Origin: Micrococcales bacterium 31B
GTDB taxonomy: Bacteria > Actinomycetota > Actinomycetes > Actinomycetales > Dermabacteraceae
Assembly (NCBI GenBank): GCA_022803075.1
Contig: JAFFTF010000002.1
Location: 476,441 to 522,505 of the forward strand
Direction of reading: 5' to 3'
Length of the DNA stretch: 46,065 nt
Positions 1-8,634 of this stretch are shown piece after piece. The notes beneath the pieces were generated by a model. That model was not told the origin of the DNA. It was given only the letters and a program-made list of their open reading frames with translations, and searched no databases. Every line of letters starts with the position of its first letter. Position 1 is the stretch's first letter. A program made the translations under genes and the position numbers.

Positions 1-1413
1 CCCAGCCCCGCCCCCCGCGCGTCCGCCCCCCAAACCCAGGGTCTGCGCCGGTTCACCGCGGGCCTCGCCGCCCTGGCCCTCTGCCTGCCGCTCGCGGCGT
101 GCGGAGCGGGCGCCGCGTCGGCTGACCCGAACGTCGTAGACTACTGGCTGTGGGATTCGGCGCAACAGCCGGCCTACCAGCAGTGCGCTGACATGTTTGC
201 CGAGCAGAACCCCGGCACGAGCATCCGCATCTCGCAGTTCGGCTGGGACGACTACTGGCAAAAGCTCACGGCGGGTTTCATCTCGGATACCGCCCCCGAC
301 GTGTTCACCGATCACCTGAACAAGTTTCCCCAGTTTGTCGACCTCGACGTGCTGTACCCGCTGAACGAGCTGCAGGCCACGAAAACGGTCACCGTCGGCG
401 ACTACCAGCCGGGGCTGGCGGACCTGTGGATGGGTCTTGATAACAACCGCTACGGCCTGCCCAAAGACTTCGACACCATCGCGTACTTCTACGATAAGCA
501 GCAGCTCTCCGCCGCCGGAGTCACGCCCGAGCAGCTGGCGACGGCGACGTGGAACCCCGAGGACGGCGGCTCCTGGGAGAAGCTGATTGCGCACCTCACG
601 GTGGACAAGAACGGCGTGCGCGGCGACGAGGCCGGCTTTGACAAGAACAATGTCGCGGTCTACGGCGTGGCCTCGGGCGGTGCGGGCGGCGATGCCCTCG
701 GCCAGACCCAGTGGGGTGTGTTTGCCGCCAGCATGAATACCTCGTTCCAACTCACCAATAAGAACCCGTGGGGCACGCAGTACAACCTCGCCGACCCCGA
801 GTTCGAGAAGATGCTGACCTGGTACTTCGGCCTCGCCGACAAGGGATTTATGCCCACCTATGCGGTGTCCAACTCGCTCTCGTCTGACCAGCAGTTGGGC
901 ACGGGCCTCGCGGCGCTCGCCCCGAACGGCTCGTGGATGATCAACTCGTTTAAGCGCATGCAGGTCAAGGACCGAGACGGCACCACGCGACCGATTGATC
1001 TCGGCATAGCCCCGAGCCCGATCGGCCCTGTGGGCCACAACGGGTCGCCCTTCAACGGGCTCGCCGATTCGGTGACCAAGCAGGCCAAGAATCCCGAACT
1101 GGCGGCGAAGTGGGTGGCCTTCATGGGCTCGGCGCAGTGCCAGCAGGCCGTGGGCGACCTCGGCATTGTCTTTCCCGCGAGAGTCGACTCGCTGCAGAAC
1201 GCGATCGACAAGCATGCCGCGGACGGGGTTGACGTGTCGGCATTCACCGACCACCTGCGAAACAAGACCACCGCTCTGCTGCCCGTGACAGTGAACAGCG
1301 CCGATGTCACGGCCCTCACGAAGCCCGCGTTCGACGCCATCTATATCGGCCAGCAGCCGGTCTCGTCACTGGGCGAGTTGAACACTCGGGTCAACGAGGT
1401 GTTGAAGCAGTAA
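1..1413 (+). CDS. ABC transporter extracellular solute-binding lipoprotein (sugar type), 5' partial
   Basis: Substrate-binding protein of a carbohydrate-type ABC importer, anchored to the outer face of the membrane. The frame is open to the left edge, so the true start lies outside the window; the first ATG, at 193, would remove the signal peptide. The visible N-terminus has basic residues (LRRF), a hydrophobic stretch and a lipobox LAAC at 91-102, with the lipidated Cys codon at 100-102. The mature part shows the family 1 solute-binding look: WDSAQQPAYQQC, then FISDTAPDVFTDH and GLPKDFDTIAYFYDK, where bound ligand is usually contacted, and a C-terminal lobe with AAKWVAFMGS. The permease genes are not in the window and may lie upstream or elsewhere. 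The gene converges on a ROK repressor, which suggests, but does not prove, that the pair belongs to one sugar regulon. The family is clear; the sugar cannot be named. Confidence 0.88.
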   Translation, partial: PSPAPRASAPQTQGLRRFTAGLAALALCLPLAACGAGAASADPNVVDYWLWDSAQQPAYQQCADMFAEQNPGTSIRISQFGWDDYWQKLTAGFISDTAPDVFTDHLNKFPQFVDLDVLYPLNELQATKTVTVGDYQPGLADLWMGLDNNRYGLPKDFDTIAYFYDKQQLSAAGVTPEQLATATWNPEDGGSWEKLIAHLTVDKNGVRGDEAGFDKNNVAVYGVASGGAGGDALGQTQWGVFAASMNTSFQLTNKNPWGTQYNLADPEFEKMLTWYFGLADKGFMPTYAVSNSLSSDQQLGTGLAALAPNGSWMINSFKRMQVKDRDGTTRPIDLGIAPSPIGPVGHNGSPFNGLADSVTKQAKNPELAAKWVAFMGSAQCQQAVGDLGIVFPARVDSLQNAIDKHAADGVDVSAFTDHLRNKTTALLPVTVNSADVTALTKPAFDAIYIGQQPVSSLGELNTRVNEVLKQ

Positions 1414-1423
1414 CCGGGGCGTT

Positions 1424-1493
1424 GGCGCTTAGCGTGCGGGGCCGCCTGAATTCGACCAGGCGCTTAGCGTGCGGGGCCGCCTGAATTCGACCA
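1424..1493. repeat. 35-bp perfect tandem duplication at the 3' end of the ROK gene
   Basis: Two identical 35-bp units (1424-1458 and 1459-1493) start with GGCGCTTAGCGTGCGGGGCC, followed by the first 5 bp of a third copy. The right-hand copy encodes the last residues and stop codon of the minus-strand ROK gene. The left copy repeats that coding end, including the stop triplet, inside the gap between the two convergent genes. It looks like a recent duplication by slippage or unequal exchange. Confidence 0.9.
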
Positions 1494-2624
1494 GGCGCCC
1501 AGCACGTGCCCCTGCACGGCGACCACCGCGGCGCCCCGCGCCCACTCGTAGAACTCGAACGGCGGGATCTCGATGTGCGTCTCTGGCAGAAATTCTCCGC
1601 GCAGGGCGTTCGCACCCCGTCGCATGGCCTGCTCGAACAGCGCCGCGAAGCCCACGCCCTCGCCGAGCAGCACCACCTTTTCTGGTGCCAGCAGGTTCGC
1701 CACGTGCGCGATCAAGACCCCGGTGTCATAGGCCGCGCGTTCCACCACGGCAGGTATTTCGAGGGCGCGAGCCAACATCTCGTCGAAACTCAGCGCGGGG
1801 TCGCCCACCGCCTCGCGGGCACGTTGCAGCACGCGCTCCGCGAGCAGGAGTGCCTCGGCGCACCCGCGGTGACCACGAGAGCAGGTCTCGCGGGCGTCCG
1901 GGTCGACGATGACGTGGGTGATGTCTCCGGCCGGGAGCGGCAGCAACTCGCCGCCGACCACGACACCGCAACCGATGCCCGCGCCGAGGGTGACGACGGC
2001 AAAGCGTTCGAGACCGCGGCCCACGCCGAACCAGAGCTCGGATTGCGTCAGGGCTTGCACGTCGTTGTCGAGGGCGACCGGCAGGTGGCAGCGCTTGTTG
2101 AGCATCGCGGCGAACGGCACTTCGCCCCAGCCTAGGTAGCGGCCTTCGATCACGAATTCATGGTTTCGGACCCGTGCGCCGAGGCTCACCCCGACGGCAG
2201 CGATGCCTTCGTGTCGCGACCGCAGACACTCGATCTGCTCGGCGAGCGCAGCGGCGACGGCCTCGGGGTCGCGCCGCGAGAGGCCGAGAAAACCTTGATC
2301 GAGGATGTTGGCGCGGAGATCGGTGACGACCAGATAGGCGGCGTCCGCCACGAGCTTGACGCCGATGAAGAGCGCCGAGCGCACCTTGACGTCGAGCGGC
2401 AGGGTGGGCCTCCCCAGCGGTATGGGCTGAGCGGCACCCTCGACGAGCAGCCCGTTTTCAATCAGCGGCTTGGTGAGGCGGGTAAGGCTGCCGCTCGAGA
2501 GGCCGAGCCTGCGGGCCAAGTCTACCCGGGCGATGGGGCCCCGGCGCAGTACCTCCAGCGCGACTGCCTGCTCGCTGCCTTGCAACGGTGACCAATGGTC
2601 GTTTGCGTCCCCCCTGAGTGCCAT
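1464..2624 (-). CDS. ROK family transcriptional regulator (NagC/XylR-like)
   Basis: Sugar-responsive transcriptional repressor of the ROK family. The N-terminus holds a winged helix-turn-helix (EVLRRGPIARVDLARRLGLS, then SLTRLTKPLIENGLLVEG). It is followed by the sugar kinase-like fold with a glycine-rich phosphate loop (TLGAGIGCGVVVGGEL) and the ROK zinc motif CSRGHRGCAEALL. I chose the ATG at 2624, giving MALRGDANDHW; a GTG at 2669 would add 15 residues with no better ribosome site. The last codons and stop lie in one copy of a 35-bp tandem repeat. Convergent with the solute-binding protein gene, it probably controls that transport locus; the inducer is unknown. Confidence 0.88.
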   Translation of the reverse strand: MALRGDANDHWSPLQGSEQAVALEVLRRGPIARVDLARRLGLSSGSLTRLTKPLIENGLLVEGAAQPIPLGRPTLPLDVKVRSALFIGVKLVADAAYLVVTDLRANILDQGFLGLSRRDPEAVAAALAEQIECLRSRHEGIAAVGVSLGARVRNHEFVIEGRYLGWGEVPFAAMLNKRCHLPVALDNDVQALTQSELWFGVGRGLERFAVVTLGAGIGCGVVVGGELLPLPAGDITHVIVDPDARETCSRGHRGCAEALLLAERVLQRAREAVGDPALSFDEMLARALEIPAVVERAAYDTGVLIAHVANLLAPEKVVLLGEGVGFAALFEQAMRRGANALRGEFLPETHIEIPPFEFYEWARGAAVVAVQGHVLGAWSNSGGPAR

Positions 2625-2706
2625 GTAACGCAGTCTATTTTCGATCCACCAGTTCGGCCAACCCGCCACTCGGAACGGGAAAGTTCACAAAGATTAGCGC
2701 TGAGCG

Positions 2707-2749
2707 AACCACTGGTTTTAGAAATGCAGAATTCGACTGGTTAGTGGTT
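2707..2749. promoter_or_regulatory. Inverted repeat between the ROK gene and the DUF7455 gene, possible operator
   Basis: AACCACT at 2707-2713 is matched by AGTGGTT at 2743-2749, and ACTGGTT occurs twice in the interval. The element sits 80-125 bp upstream of the ROK start, in the divergent gap, where an autoregulatory operator would be expected. No consensus was recognised, so the role is inferred from position and symmetry only. Confidence 0.25.
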
Positions 2750-2840
2750 TCATGGATGTATACGAAGTGCAGGTTGTGACGGCGGCACATCCGTTGGCAT
2801 CCTCAACAGAACCGTCACTCTGCGCTACAAGGAGGGAATC

Positions 2841-3038
2841 ATGACTACCACGTTAGCCGCTCCCCGTCTCACCGGGCATGACCGCTGCGATCGTTGTGGC
2901 GCTCAGGCCTACGTCAAGGTTGTTCTGAACGCAGGCGGGGAACTGCAGTTCTGTGCACACCATGCACGCCAGCATGGCGATAAGCTGCGCGACATCGCAG
3001 CCGAATTCATTGATGAGACTGACCGCCTCGCGGTATAG
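2841..3038 (+). CDS. DUF7455 domain protein, small zinc-ribbon-like
   Basis: Protein of 65 residues with a CxxC pair (DRCDRCGAQAYVKV) and a downstream FCAHHARQH, the four-ligand pattern of a small zinc ribbon. This is the conserved actinobacterial DUF7455 family, which commonly sits next to the principal sigma factor gene, as here. A strong ribosome site, AAGGAGGGA, precedes the ATG at 2841. A terminator follows directly, so it is probably a single-gene unit. Its function is not established; the neighbourhood hints at a link with transcription or housekeeping expression. Confidence 0.88.
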   Translation: MTTTLAAPRLTGHDRCDRCGAQAYVKVVLNAGGELQFCAHHARQHGDKLRDIAAEFIDETDRLAV

Positions 3039-3056
3039 CCACATCTATTAAGGGGT

Positions 3057-3090
3057 ATCCGCCGCACGCCTTGTCGTGCGGCGGATTTTT
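3057..3090 (+). terminator. Rho-independent terminator after the DUF7455 gene
   Basis: Perfect 12-bp stem: ATCCGCCGCACG (3057-3068) pairs with CGTGCGGCGGAT (3075-3086) around a 6-nt loop, followed by a run of T to 3090. It lies 18 nt beyond the stop codon. Confidence 0.88.
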
Positions 3091-3116
3091 GCTATCTATC
3101 GGGGTACCGACAACCA

Positions 3117-3154
3117 ACGCGAGGCGCGTCTCCCCGGGGAGACGCGCCTCGCGT
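3117..3154. terminator. Perfect 38-bp palindrome, probable terminator of the sigma factor gene
   Basis: ACGCGAGGCGCGTCTCCCC (3117-3135) is followed without a spacer by its exact reverse complement (3136-3154). It lies 15 bp past the stop of the minus-strand sigma factor gene and in the gap between two convergent genes, so it most likely ends transcription. There is no clear T-run on either side, which is unusual for an intrinsic terminator. Confidence 0.6.
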
Positions 3155-3168
3155 ACGTCAGCGCACTT

Positions 3169-4782
3169 TTAGTCGAGGTAGTCGCGCAGCACCTGTGAGC
3201 GCGACGGGTGGCGCAGTTTCGACATGGTCTTTGATTCGATCTGACGGATGCGTTCGCGCGTCACGCCATACACCTTGCCAATCTCGTCGAGCGTCTTGGG
3301 CTGACCGTCCTCGAGCCCGAAGCGCATCGAGACCACGCCGGCCTCACGCTCGGAGAGCGTGTCCAGCACCGAGTGCAATTGCTCCTGCAGCAGCGTGAAC
3401 GACACCGCGTCGGCCGGCACGACGGCCTCGGAATCCTCAATGAGGTCACCGAACTCGCTGTCGCCGTCCTCGCCGAGGGGGGTGTGCAACGAGATCGGTT
3501 CGCGACCGTACTTCTGCACCTCAATGACCTTCTCGGCGGTCATGTCGAGTTCTTTGGCCAGTTCTTCGGGCGTGGGTTCACGGCCGAGGTCTTGCAGCAT
3601 CTGGCGCTGCACACGGGCAAGTTTGTTGATGACCTCGACCATGTGCACGGGAATACGAATGGTGCGGGCCTGGTCTGCCATGGCGCGCGTGATGGCCTGG
3701 CGAATCCACCACGTGGCGTACGTCGAGAACTTGTAGCCCTTGGTGTAGTCAAACTTTTCGACCGCGCGGATCAGGCCGAGATTGCCCTCCTGAATCAGGT
3801 CCAGGAACAGCATGCCGCGACCCGTGTAGCGCTTGGCGAGCGACACGACGAGGCGCAGGTTGGCTTCGAGTAGGTGATTCTTGGCACGACGACCGTCGTG
3901 CGCGATCCACTGCAACTCACGCTTGTACTTGCCCTCGATCGTCGGATCGTGCGAGAGACGATCCTCCGCGAAGAGGCCCGCCTCGATGCGCTCTGCGAGC
4001 TCGACTTCCTGCTCAGCGTTCAGCAGGGCTACCTTGCCGATCTGCTTGAGGTAGTCCTTCACGGGGTCTGCGGTGGCGCCCGCCGTCACGACCTGCTGGG
4101 CGGGAGCATCGTCGTCGTCGGCGCTCAACACGAAGCCCGTGCTGGCCTCTTCTTCGGCTTCAGCGGCCGGAGCCGCTTCAGTGTCGTCGTCTTTGTCGGC
4201 CTCGACTTCGGCGTCGTCCTCTATTTCGATCTCTTCAACGACAACCTCGGCGTCGTCCTCTTCGCCCTTCTTGGCCTTGCCGCGGCCACGCTTGGGCTTG
4301 GGTTCGGGCGCCTCAATCTCGGCGAGATCGACGGTCTCGTCGATTTCGATCTCGTCGATTTCGTCCCCATCACCCGTCGCCACGGCAACGGGCTTGGCTG
4401 CTGCGCTCTTGGCCGCGGTCTTGCGGGGAGCGCGGGTCTTGGGCGTTGCGGACGCCTCGGGGGCCGGGTCGGCCGCTTCGCTGGCGGCATTGGCCTTCAG
4501 CACCGTTTTGGCACTTGAAGCCACGGCGGCCTTGGTCGTCCTCGTGGTGCTAGCACTCACTTTGGTCCTCCCCTTCTTTGGGGTAACAGTGACCTCAATC
4601 GCTGCGTCGCTCAGGGCGCGCAGCACTTTTTTAGTCTGGCGCAGCGAAAAGCCTGCACCTTCGCACGTCTCACGCAAACGCTCTCCGTCGACGCTCCCTG
4701 TCTTCAGTGCCTGCTGGTATAACGTCTCGACTCCCGGATGAGCGAGTTCTGCGGGCAAACTGGGCGTGGCCGATTGAGTCAC
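3169..4782 (-). CDS. sigA: Principal (housekeeping) RNA polymerase sigma factor
   Basis: Primary sigma-70 factor directing RNA polymerase to housekeeping promoters. Region 1.2 begins [19 protein letters not shown]. Region 2 carries [33 protein letters not shown] and the -10-binding [15 protein letters not shown]. Region 3 follows. Region 4 ends in the -35-binding helix-turn-helix [20 protein letters not shown] and [17 protein letters not shown]. Roughly the first 235 residues are an Ala/Lys/Pro-rich then highly acidic extension (stretches such as [20 protein letters not shown]), as is common in actinobacterial HrdB/SigA. The start is GTG at 4782, preceded by GAAAGG with a suitable gap. Called rpoD, hrdB or sigA in different genera. 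Confidence 0.97.
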   Translation of the reverse strand: MTQSATPSLPAELAHPGVETLYQQALKTGSVDGERLRETCEGAGFSLRQTKKVLRALSDAAIEVTVTPKKGRTKVSASTTRTTKAAVASSAKTVLKANAASEAADPAPEASATPKTRAPRKTAAKSAAAKPVAVATGDGDEIDEIEIDETVDLAEIEAPEPKPKRGRGKAKKGEEDDAEVVVEEIEIEDDAEVEADKDDDTEAAPAAEAEEEASTGFVLSADDDDAPAQQVVTAGATADPVKDYLKQIGKVALLNAEQEVELAERIEAGLFAEDRLSHDPTIEGKYKRELQWIAHDGRRAKNHLLEANLRLVVSLAKRYTGRGMLFLDLIQEGNLGLIRAVEKFDYTKGYKFSTYATWWIRQAITRAMADQARTIRIPVHMVEVINKLARVQRQMLQDLGREPTPEELAKELDMTAEKVIEVQKYGREPISLHTPLGEDGDSEFGDLIEDSEAVVPADAVSFTLLQEQLHSVLDTLSEREAGVVSMRFGLEDGQPKTLDEIGKVYGVTRERIRQIESKTMSKLRHPSRSQVLRDYLD

Positions 4783-5240
4783 TGGTTACCTTTCACTGTG
4801 CAATGCGCTGGTGGGCGCATCACGAGTACAACGCACGAACATCGGAAATTATTCGCGAATCACGTACGGATTGATTCACCTGGCAACTCGACTCGCAGAG
4901 ACCACCCCACCGAGCACGCCCAGCACTGCACGCAGTCACGGCGGCACCGGTCGGAGCAGGGCGCGATAAATACGCATAGGGATGAAGTATGGTGGGACGA
5001 CGCGGCCGGGGCGAATCGGGCGGCCCTAGCAGCGAGTGGGGCATTGGCTCGGGATTTTCACCCGCGAGCGCAACCCCACGCAGGCGAAGGCCTATCGAGG
5101 TGAATATTGGACGCTGAAATCACTATAATTATACACGCAAACCCGCCCCATCCCGCATCTCGGACCAGCCCTTGACCTCGGGCCACCGTGAGTGTTTTCT
5201 CGGCTGACGTGCGACGGGAGGCTCCCAACCGAGACGTCCG
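4783..5240. other. 458-bp intergenic region upstream of the sigma factor gene
   Basis: No convincing gene on either strand. It should contain the promoter region of the minus-strand sigma factor gene and the 3' flank of the universal stress gene. The only clearly AT-rich patch is 5113-5137, which includes the symmetric TATAATTATA. No strong hairpin was seen after the stress protein gene, so read-through into the sigma factor gene is possible. Confidence 0.5.
5124..5133. promoter_or_regulatory. Symmetric -10 element TATAATTATA
   Basis: A 10-bp perfect palindrome that reads TATAAT on both strands (plus 5124-5129, minus 5133-5128) in otherwise GC-rich DNA. On the minus strand it lies about 340 bp ahead of the sigma factor start. 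No good -35 hexamer is seen at 16-18 bp on either strand, so promoter activity is inferred only from the -10 match. Confidence 0.35.
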
Positions 5241-5639
5241 TTACGAGGCGGCGGTGGGTCGCTCGATCACGCACTTCACGGCCAGCACTTCGCACGGCGA
5301 CTGAAGCAGCAGTTTTTGCATGTTGGAGCCAAGGTTGAGTTTGCCCACCTTGGAGCGCTTGCGGATACCCACGACGATGAGATCGGCGGATTCCTCTGTC
5401 GCCGCATGCAGAATGTTCTCGGTGAGGTCCCATTCCGCAACGAACGGCCGCCGCTTAACCTTCACCTGCGGGTGCTCGTGTTTCAGTGATTCCAAGTAGT
5501 CTGAAATCTGCGCGCCCACCGCGTCGCCACCCTCCTCGACAACCACCAAGTCGGAGCCTCGCTGATGCGCCTGGGCGATGGCGCTGGAGAGCGCAGCTTT
5601 ACCCTCCGGCGTGTGGATGTTCCCCGCGATGATCGTCAT
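5241..5639 (-). CDS. Universal stress protein (UspA family), single domain
   Basis: Cytoplasmic nucleotide-binding stress protein of 132 residues. It begins MTIIAGNIHTPEGKAAL, keeps the acidic residues of the alpha/beta core (DLVVVEEGG), and has the C-terminal ATP-binding signature: ADLIVVGIRKRSKVGKL, then LNLGSNMQKLLLQSPCEVLAV, matching G-x2-G-x9-G-S. I chose the ATG at 5639 because AGGAGG lies just upstream; the frame stays open for another 38 codons, but these do not resemble the family. It is transcribed toward the sigma factor gene and may share a transcript with it. Partner and ligand specificity cannot be told. Confidence 0.9.
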   Translation of the reverse strand: MTIIAGNIHTPEGKAALSSAIAQAHQRGSDLVVVEEGGDAVGAQISDYLESLKHEHPQVKVKRRPFVAEWDLTENILHAATEESADLIVVGIRKRSKVGKLNLGSNMQKLLLQSPCEVLAVKCVIERPTAAS

Positions 5640-5901
5640 GATGCCTCCTGCTTTGAGCGTATTCAAGAGGCCGCCACACCGACTCGTGGAGTTCGCCAAT
5701 GGGTTCGCTAGTTGCCTGCGTAGGGAACGAGGCGGTGTCGGAATCTTCCGCATGGGCCGAAGGGCCGACGGACATGCGGTCGAGCAGTGGGGGCCTTCGC
5801 TCAGTCTAGGCAGCGACGTCTGACGGCGCGGTCAAATCGATTCATTTGGCCATTCGGGTGGCTGAGCGCAGTGAACCCGGCCAAGTCGCCCGGGCCCGCT
5901 A

Positions 5902-7047
5902 CTAACTCGAGCGCAGCAGTTCGTCGACCCAGTGCGCTACGCGACCGGACTCGATGAGGAAACCATCGTGACCATAGGGAGACTCGATGACCTGCAAGGG
6001 CGCGGCATTGGATAGGGCCGCCGCCAGTTCTTCGGACTGCCCCACGGGGAACAAGCGATCAGAATCGACTGCCACCACCAGCGCCCTCGCCGTGACGCGC
6101 GCGAGCGCGGCCTCGTAGCCACCCCGCTGACGCCCCACATCGTGACTGTTCATGGCGCGTACCAGACTCAGGTAGGAGTTGGGGTCAAAGCGCTTGACCA
6201 ACTTGTCGGCATGATGGTCGAGGTAAGACTCGATGGCGAAGCGGCCTGGCTGCTGCAGGGTGCCCGCATAGGGGTTCTCATTGTCCTGCGGTCGGTTCGA
6301 GAATCTCTCCTCCAGCTCGTACGCGGAGCGATACGTGACGTGCGCGATGCGACGTGCTATGCCGAGGCCGTTCTCGGGGCCGAGCGGATTTTCGTAGTAA
6401 TCACCGTTGGCAAAGTACGGGTCGCCCAGAATCGCATGTATCTGGGGCGAAGACCACGCAACCTGATCGGCGCTGACCCTAGCCGTCGAGGCGATGACGG
6501 CTACGCGATCAACTTCTTGGGGGTACATGACCGCCCATTCGATGGCGCGCATGCCGCCCATCGAGCCGCCGATCACGAGGGCCCAGTGGCCGAGGCCGAG
6601 CGCTTCTTGCAGCCCGTGCTCGGCGCGCACCTGATCGCGAGTCGTGATGAGCGGAAACCGGGATCCATAGGGGCGCCCGTCGGCTGCGAGGCTGGACGGT
6701 CCGGTGCTGCCCTGGCAGCCACCGAGGATGTTCGGTGCCACCACGAAGTAGTTATTGGTATCAATGGCCCGACCGGGGCCGACGAGGTCTTCCCACCAAC
6801 CGGCGGTGGGGTGGCCCTCACCCGCCGGGCCAAACACGTGGGAATCGCCGGTCAGGGCGTGCAACACGAGGATAGCGTTGCTGCGGTCGGCGTTCAGGGT
6901 GCCCCAGGTTTCGTAGGCCATCGTGACGTCGAGGGCTTCACCATTCTCGAGTTCGATGCCGCCCAGAGGAGCAAACTTACGGTCGCCCACGGGGTCGCCG
7001 TCTCGCCAGCCGCCGGCGTATGCGGAGGCAACATTTCCAGAGGTCAT
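5902..7047 (-). CDS. metXA: Homoserine O-acetyltransferase
   Basis: Acyl-CoA-dependent acylation of L-homoserine, the activating step of methionine synthesis. An alpha/beta-hydrolase fold of 381 residues, typical length. The nucleophile Ser is about residue 162 in GGSMGGMRAIEWA, the acid lies in VDSDRLFPVGQS, and His about residue 360 lies in SPYGHDGFLIE. The MetX signatures LHALTGDSH and NILGGCQGSTGPSS are present. I chose ATG 7047; a TTG at 7083 would add 12 residues. Acetyl versus succinyl preference cannot be settled by eye, although actinobacterial MetX enzymes are normally acetyltransferases. The sulfhydrylase partner (metY) is not adjacent. No terminator was identified. Confidence 0.95.
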   Translation of the reverse strand: MTSGNVASAYAGGWRDGDPVGDRKFAPLGGIELENGEALDVTMAYETWGTLNADRSNAILVLHALTGDSHVFGPAGEGHPTAGWWEDLVGPGRAIDTNNYFVVAPNILGGCQGSTGPSSLAADGRPYGSRFPLITTRDQVRAEHGLQEALGLGHWALVIGGSMGGMRAIEWAVMYPQEVDRVAVIASTARVSADQVAWSSPQIHAILGDPYFANGDYYENPLGPENGLGIARRIAHVTYRSAYELEERFSNRPQDNENPYAGTLQQPGRFAIESYLDHHADKLVKRFDPNSYLSLVRAMNSHDVGRQRGGYEAALARVTARALVVAVDSDRLFPVGQSEELAAALSNAAPLQVIESPYGHDGFLIESGRVAHWVDELLRSS

Positions 7048-7296
7048 GCTCAACCGCTGCTCCTGTCGTGAGTCAATAATCAAAATAGTTTAGCTCTCCG
7101 TCGAAAAATCGAGGCATTACATGAACCCCCGAGACATGGGGGCCGCGCCCGTTCACAGACGTACCGACGACCCACAGCGGCGCAGGTCAGCGGCGCGGAG
7201 GCACACGATACTAGCGCGGACCACTGCCAGCGCAGGGCTTTCGTGCGGCGATCGTCACGCCGGCGGGCGCCGACGATGCCCGCGCGCATGGCTGCG

Positions 7297-8634
7297 TCAC
7301 CCGCTCGGAGGCACCTCCCGCGGGGCCCGGGCCCAGGCGGGCAACACGGGCCGGCCCACGAGTGAGAGACCCAGGTGGGCGAGAGTGTGATGAGGGTCGG
7401 CCATGAGCGCGCATTGAAATTGCGTACGGGCGCGGTGTCCGTCGGCGCGCATCCAATCAAGGAGTCCAAGCATGGCGTGCACTGCGGCGGTCTCCGCGGG
7501 GCACGCCGCGTGCGCCGCATGCGGCACCAGGGCCTGCAGAAAGGCATACTCGGGTGCCTCGCGCCGCGCCGCGCGCGGGCACCGCGCCGAGGGCTCATAC
7601 AGCAGTCGGGCAAACGTTGCGCCAGGAATAGGTTCGACCGCTGGACGTGAGGTGACCACCGGCTCACAGAGGTGATCGAGGATAACGTCTCGTGCTGCGG
7701 CTTGCCGCAGCAGATGCAGGGTGATCGCCATCGTGACGGGGCCGGACTCGCCGAGTTGGTGCGCCGCAAGCGCGTGGTCCCAGGTTCGTCGCGCAAGGGC
7801 TGCTACCTCGGTGGGCGCTAGGCCGTGGATGCTGGTGGCCCACGCCCGGGCCGCGCGGCTCAGCGCTGTGCGCAGTGCGTGGCATTGCCCATCGGGGCGT
7901 GGAGCGGGCAGTGACCGGGTGCCCGCGCCCACAGAATCTACCCTCGCCCTGCCCGCGCTCTGCGCACCTGGGCGTTCGATCGCGCGTGGAGGCGCCTTGG
8001 CGTGAGCCCTCGCCCCACCCGAAGGCGGCGCCCCACCCGAAGGCGGCGCCCCACCCGAAGGCGGCGCTCCACCCGAAGGCGGCGCTCCACCCGAAGGCGG
8101 CGCCCCACCCGAAGGCGGCGCTCCGACCGCCTTCAGCATGGCCTCCAGGGTGGCGGGGGCATCGCGTCGCACGAGGTCGGGCACGCAGAGCGGGGTGCCC
8201 TGGCCACCACGAAATACAAACACATTGAGCCACTTCGGACGCGCCGCGGAGAGTGCCCGCAGCAGCTGCCGCAGGTCGACCTTGAGGGGGCGTCGATGCG
8301 GGGCGATCACGACGAGCAGGGCACCAAAGCCGGGGCCCACCAGCGCCGCCGCCATGGCGTCAAGCGCGGGGCAGCCGCCCTCGCCGGCAGGCGGGAGTGA
8401 GTCGAGGGTCGCCGTGCACACGGCGTACAACTGCGTGCCTGCGGGGTCCGTGCGAACCAGCACATAGGTCTCTTCGACGAGTAGGGGCAGCCCCTGGTGG
8501 AGCGCGGCCCACAGGGAGGCGGGTGCAATGGCAGGCCCCGGAGGAGGCAGCGCGACCCCAGGGGCGGCGGTAGACAATGCGGATCGTGCAGCTGAGGCGG
8601 GGGGAAAGTGGCGTCGAGTCATGAGGTATTGCAT
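7297..8634 (-). CDS. DUF4192 domain-containing protein with hexapeptide repeat
   Basis: Cytoplasmic protein of 445 residues with no signal peptide or membrane segment. The N-terminal half (LYAVCTATLDSLP, FGALLVVIAPHRRPL) and especially the C-terminal half (HAMLGLLDWMRADGHRARTQ, then ADPHHTLAHLGLSLV) fit the actinobacterial DUF4192 family, whose function is unknown. About residue 170 a linker of six APPSGG units interrupts the protein, encoded by an 18-bp tandem repeat. Start ATG 8634 has GGAGGAG upstream; a second Met lies four codons in. The sequence is more divergent than its neighbours, so the family call is moderate. Confidence 0.7.
   Translation of the reverse strand: MQYLMTRRHFPPASAARSALSTAAPGVALPPPGPAIAPASLWAALHQGLPLLVEETYVLVRTDPAGTQLYAVCTATLDSLPPAGEGGCPALDAMAAALVGPGFGALLVVIAPHRRPLKVDLRQLLRALSAARPKWLNVFVFRGGQGTPLCVPDLVRRDAPATLEAMLKAVGAPPSGGAPPSGGAPPSGGAPPSGGAPPSGGAPPSGGARAHAKAPPRAIERPGAQSAGRARVDSVGAGTRSLPAPRPDGQCHALRTALSRAARAWATSIHGLAPTEVAALARRTWDHALAAHQLGESGPVTMAITLHLLRQAAARDVILDHLCEPVVTSRPAVEPIPGATFARLLYEPSARCPRAARREAPEYAFLQALVPHAAHAACPAETAAVHAMLGLLDWMRADGHRARTQFQCALMADPHHTLAHLGLSLVGRPVLPAWARAPREVPPSG
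8013..8120. repeat. 18-bp tandem repeat, six units, inside the DUF4192 gene
   Basis: Six head-to-tail units of CCCCACCCGAAGGCGGCG; units four and five differ by one base at position 2. The repeat keeps the frame and encodes APPSGG six times. There are no spacers between units, so it is a variable-number type repeat and not a CRISPR array. Copy number changes would keep the frame. Confidence 0.93.

Noticed and set aside
5107-5129. TTGGAC plus TATAAT as a complete sigma-70 promoter on the plus strand
   Set aside because: The gap is only 11 bp, too short for a normal -35/-10 pair; only the -10 palindrome is kept as a candidate.
7124-7141. CCCCC...GGGGG hairpin downstream of the DUF4192 gene as a terminator
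   Set aside because: A stem of only 5 bp, no T-run on the minus strand, and more than 150 bp past the stop.
8013-8120. CRISPR-like repeat array
   Set aside because: Units are 18 bp, directly adjacent with no spacers, in frame within a coding gene, and no cas genes are present.
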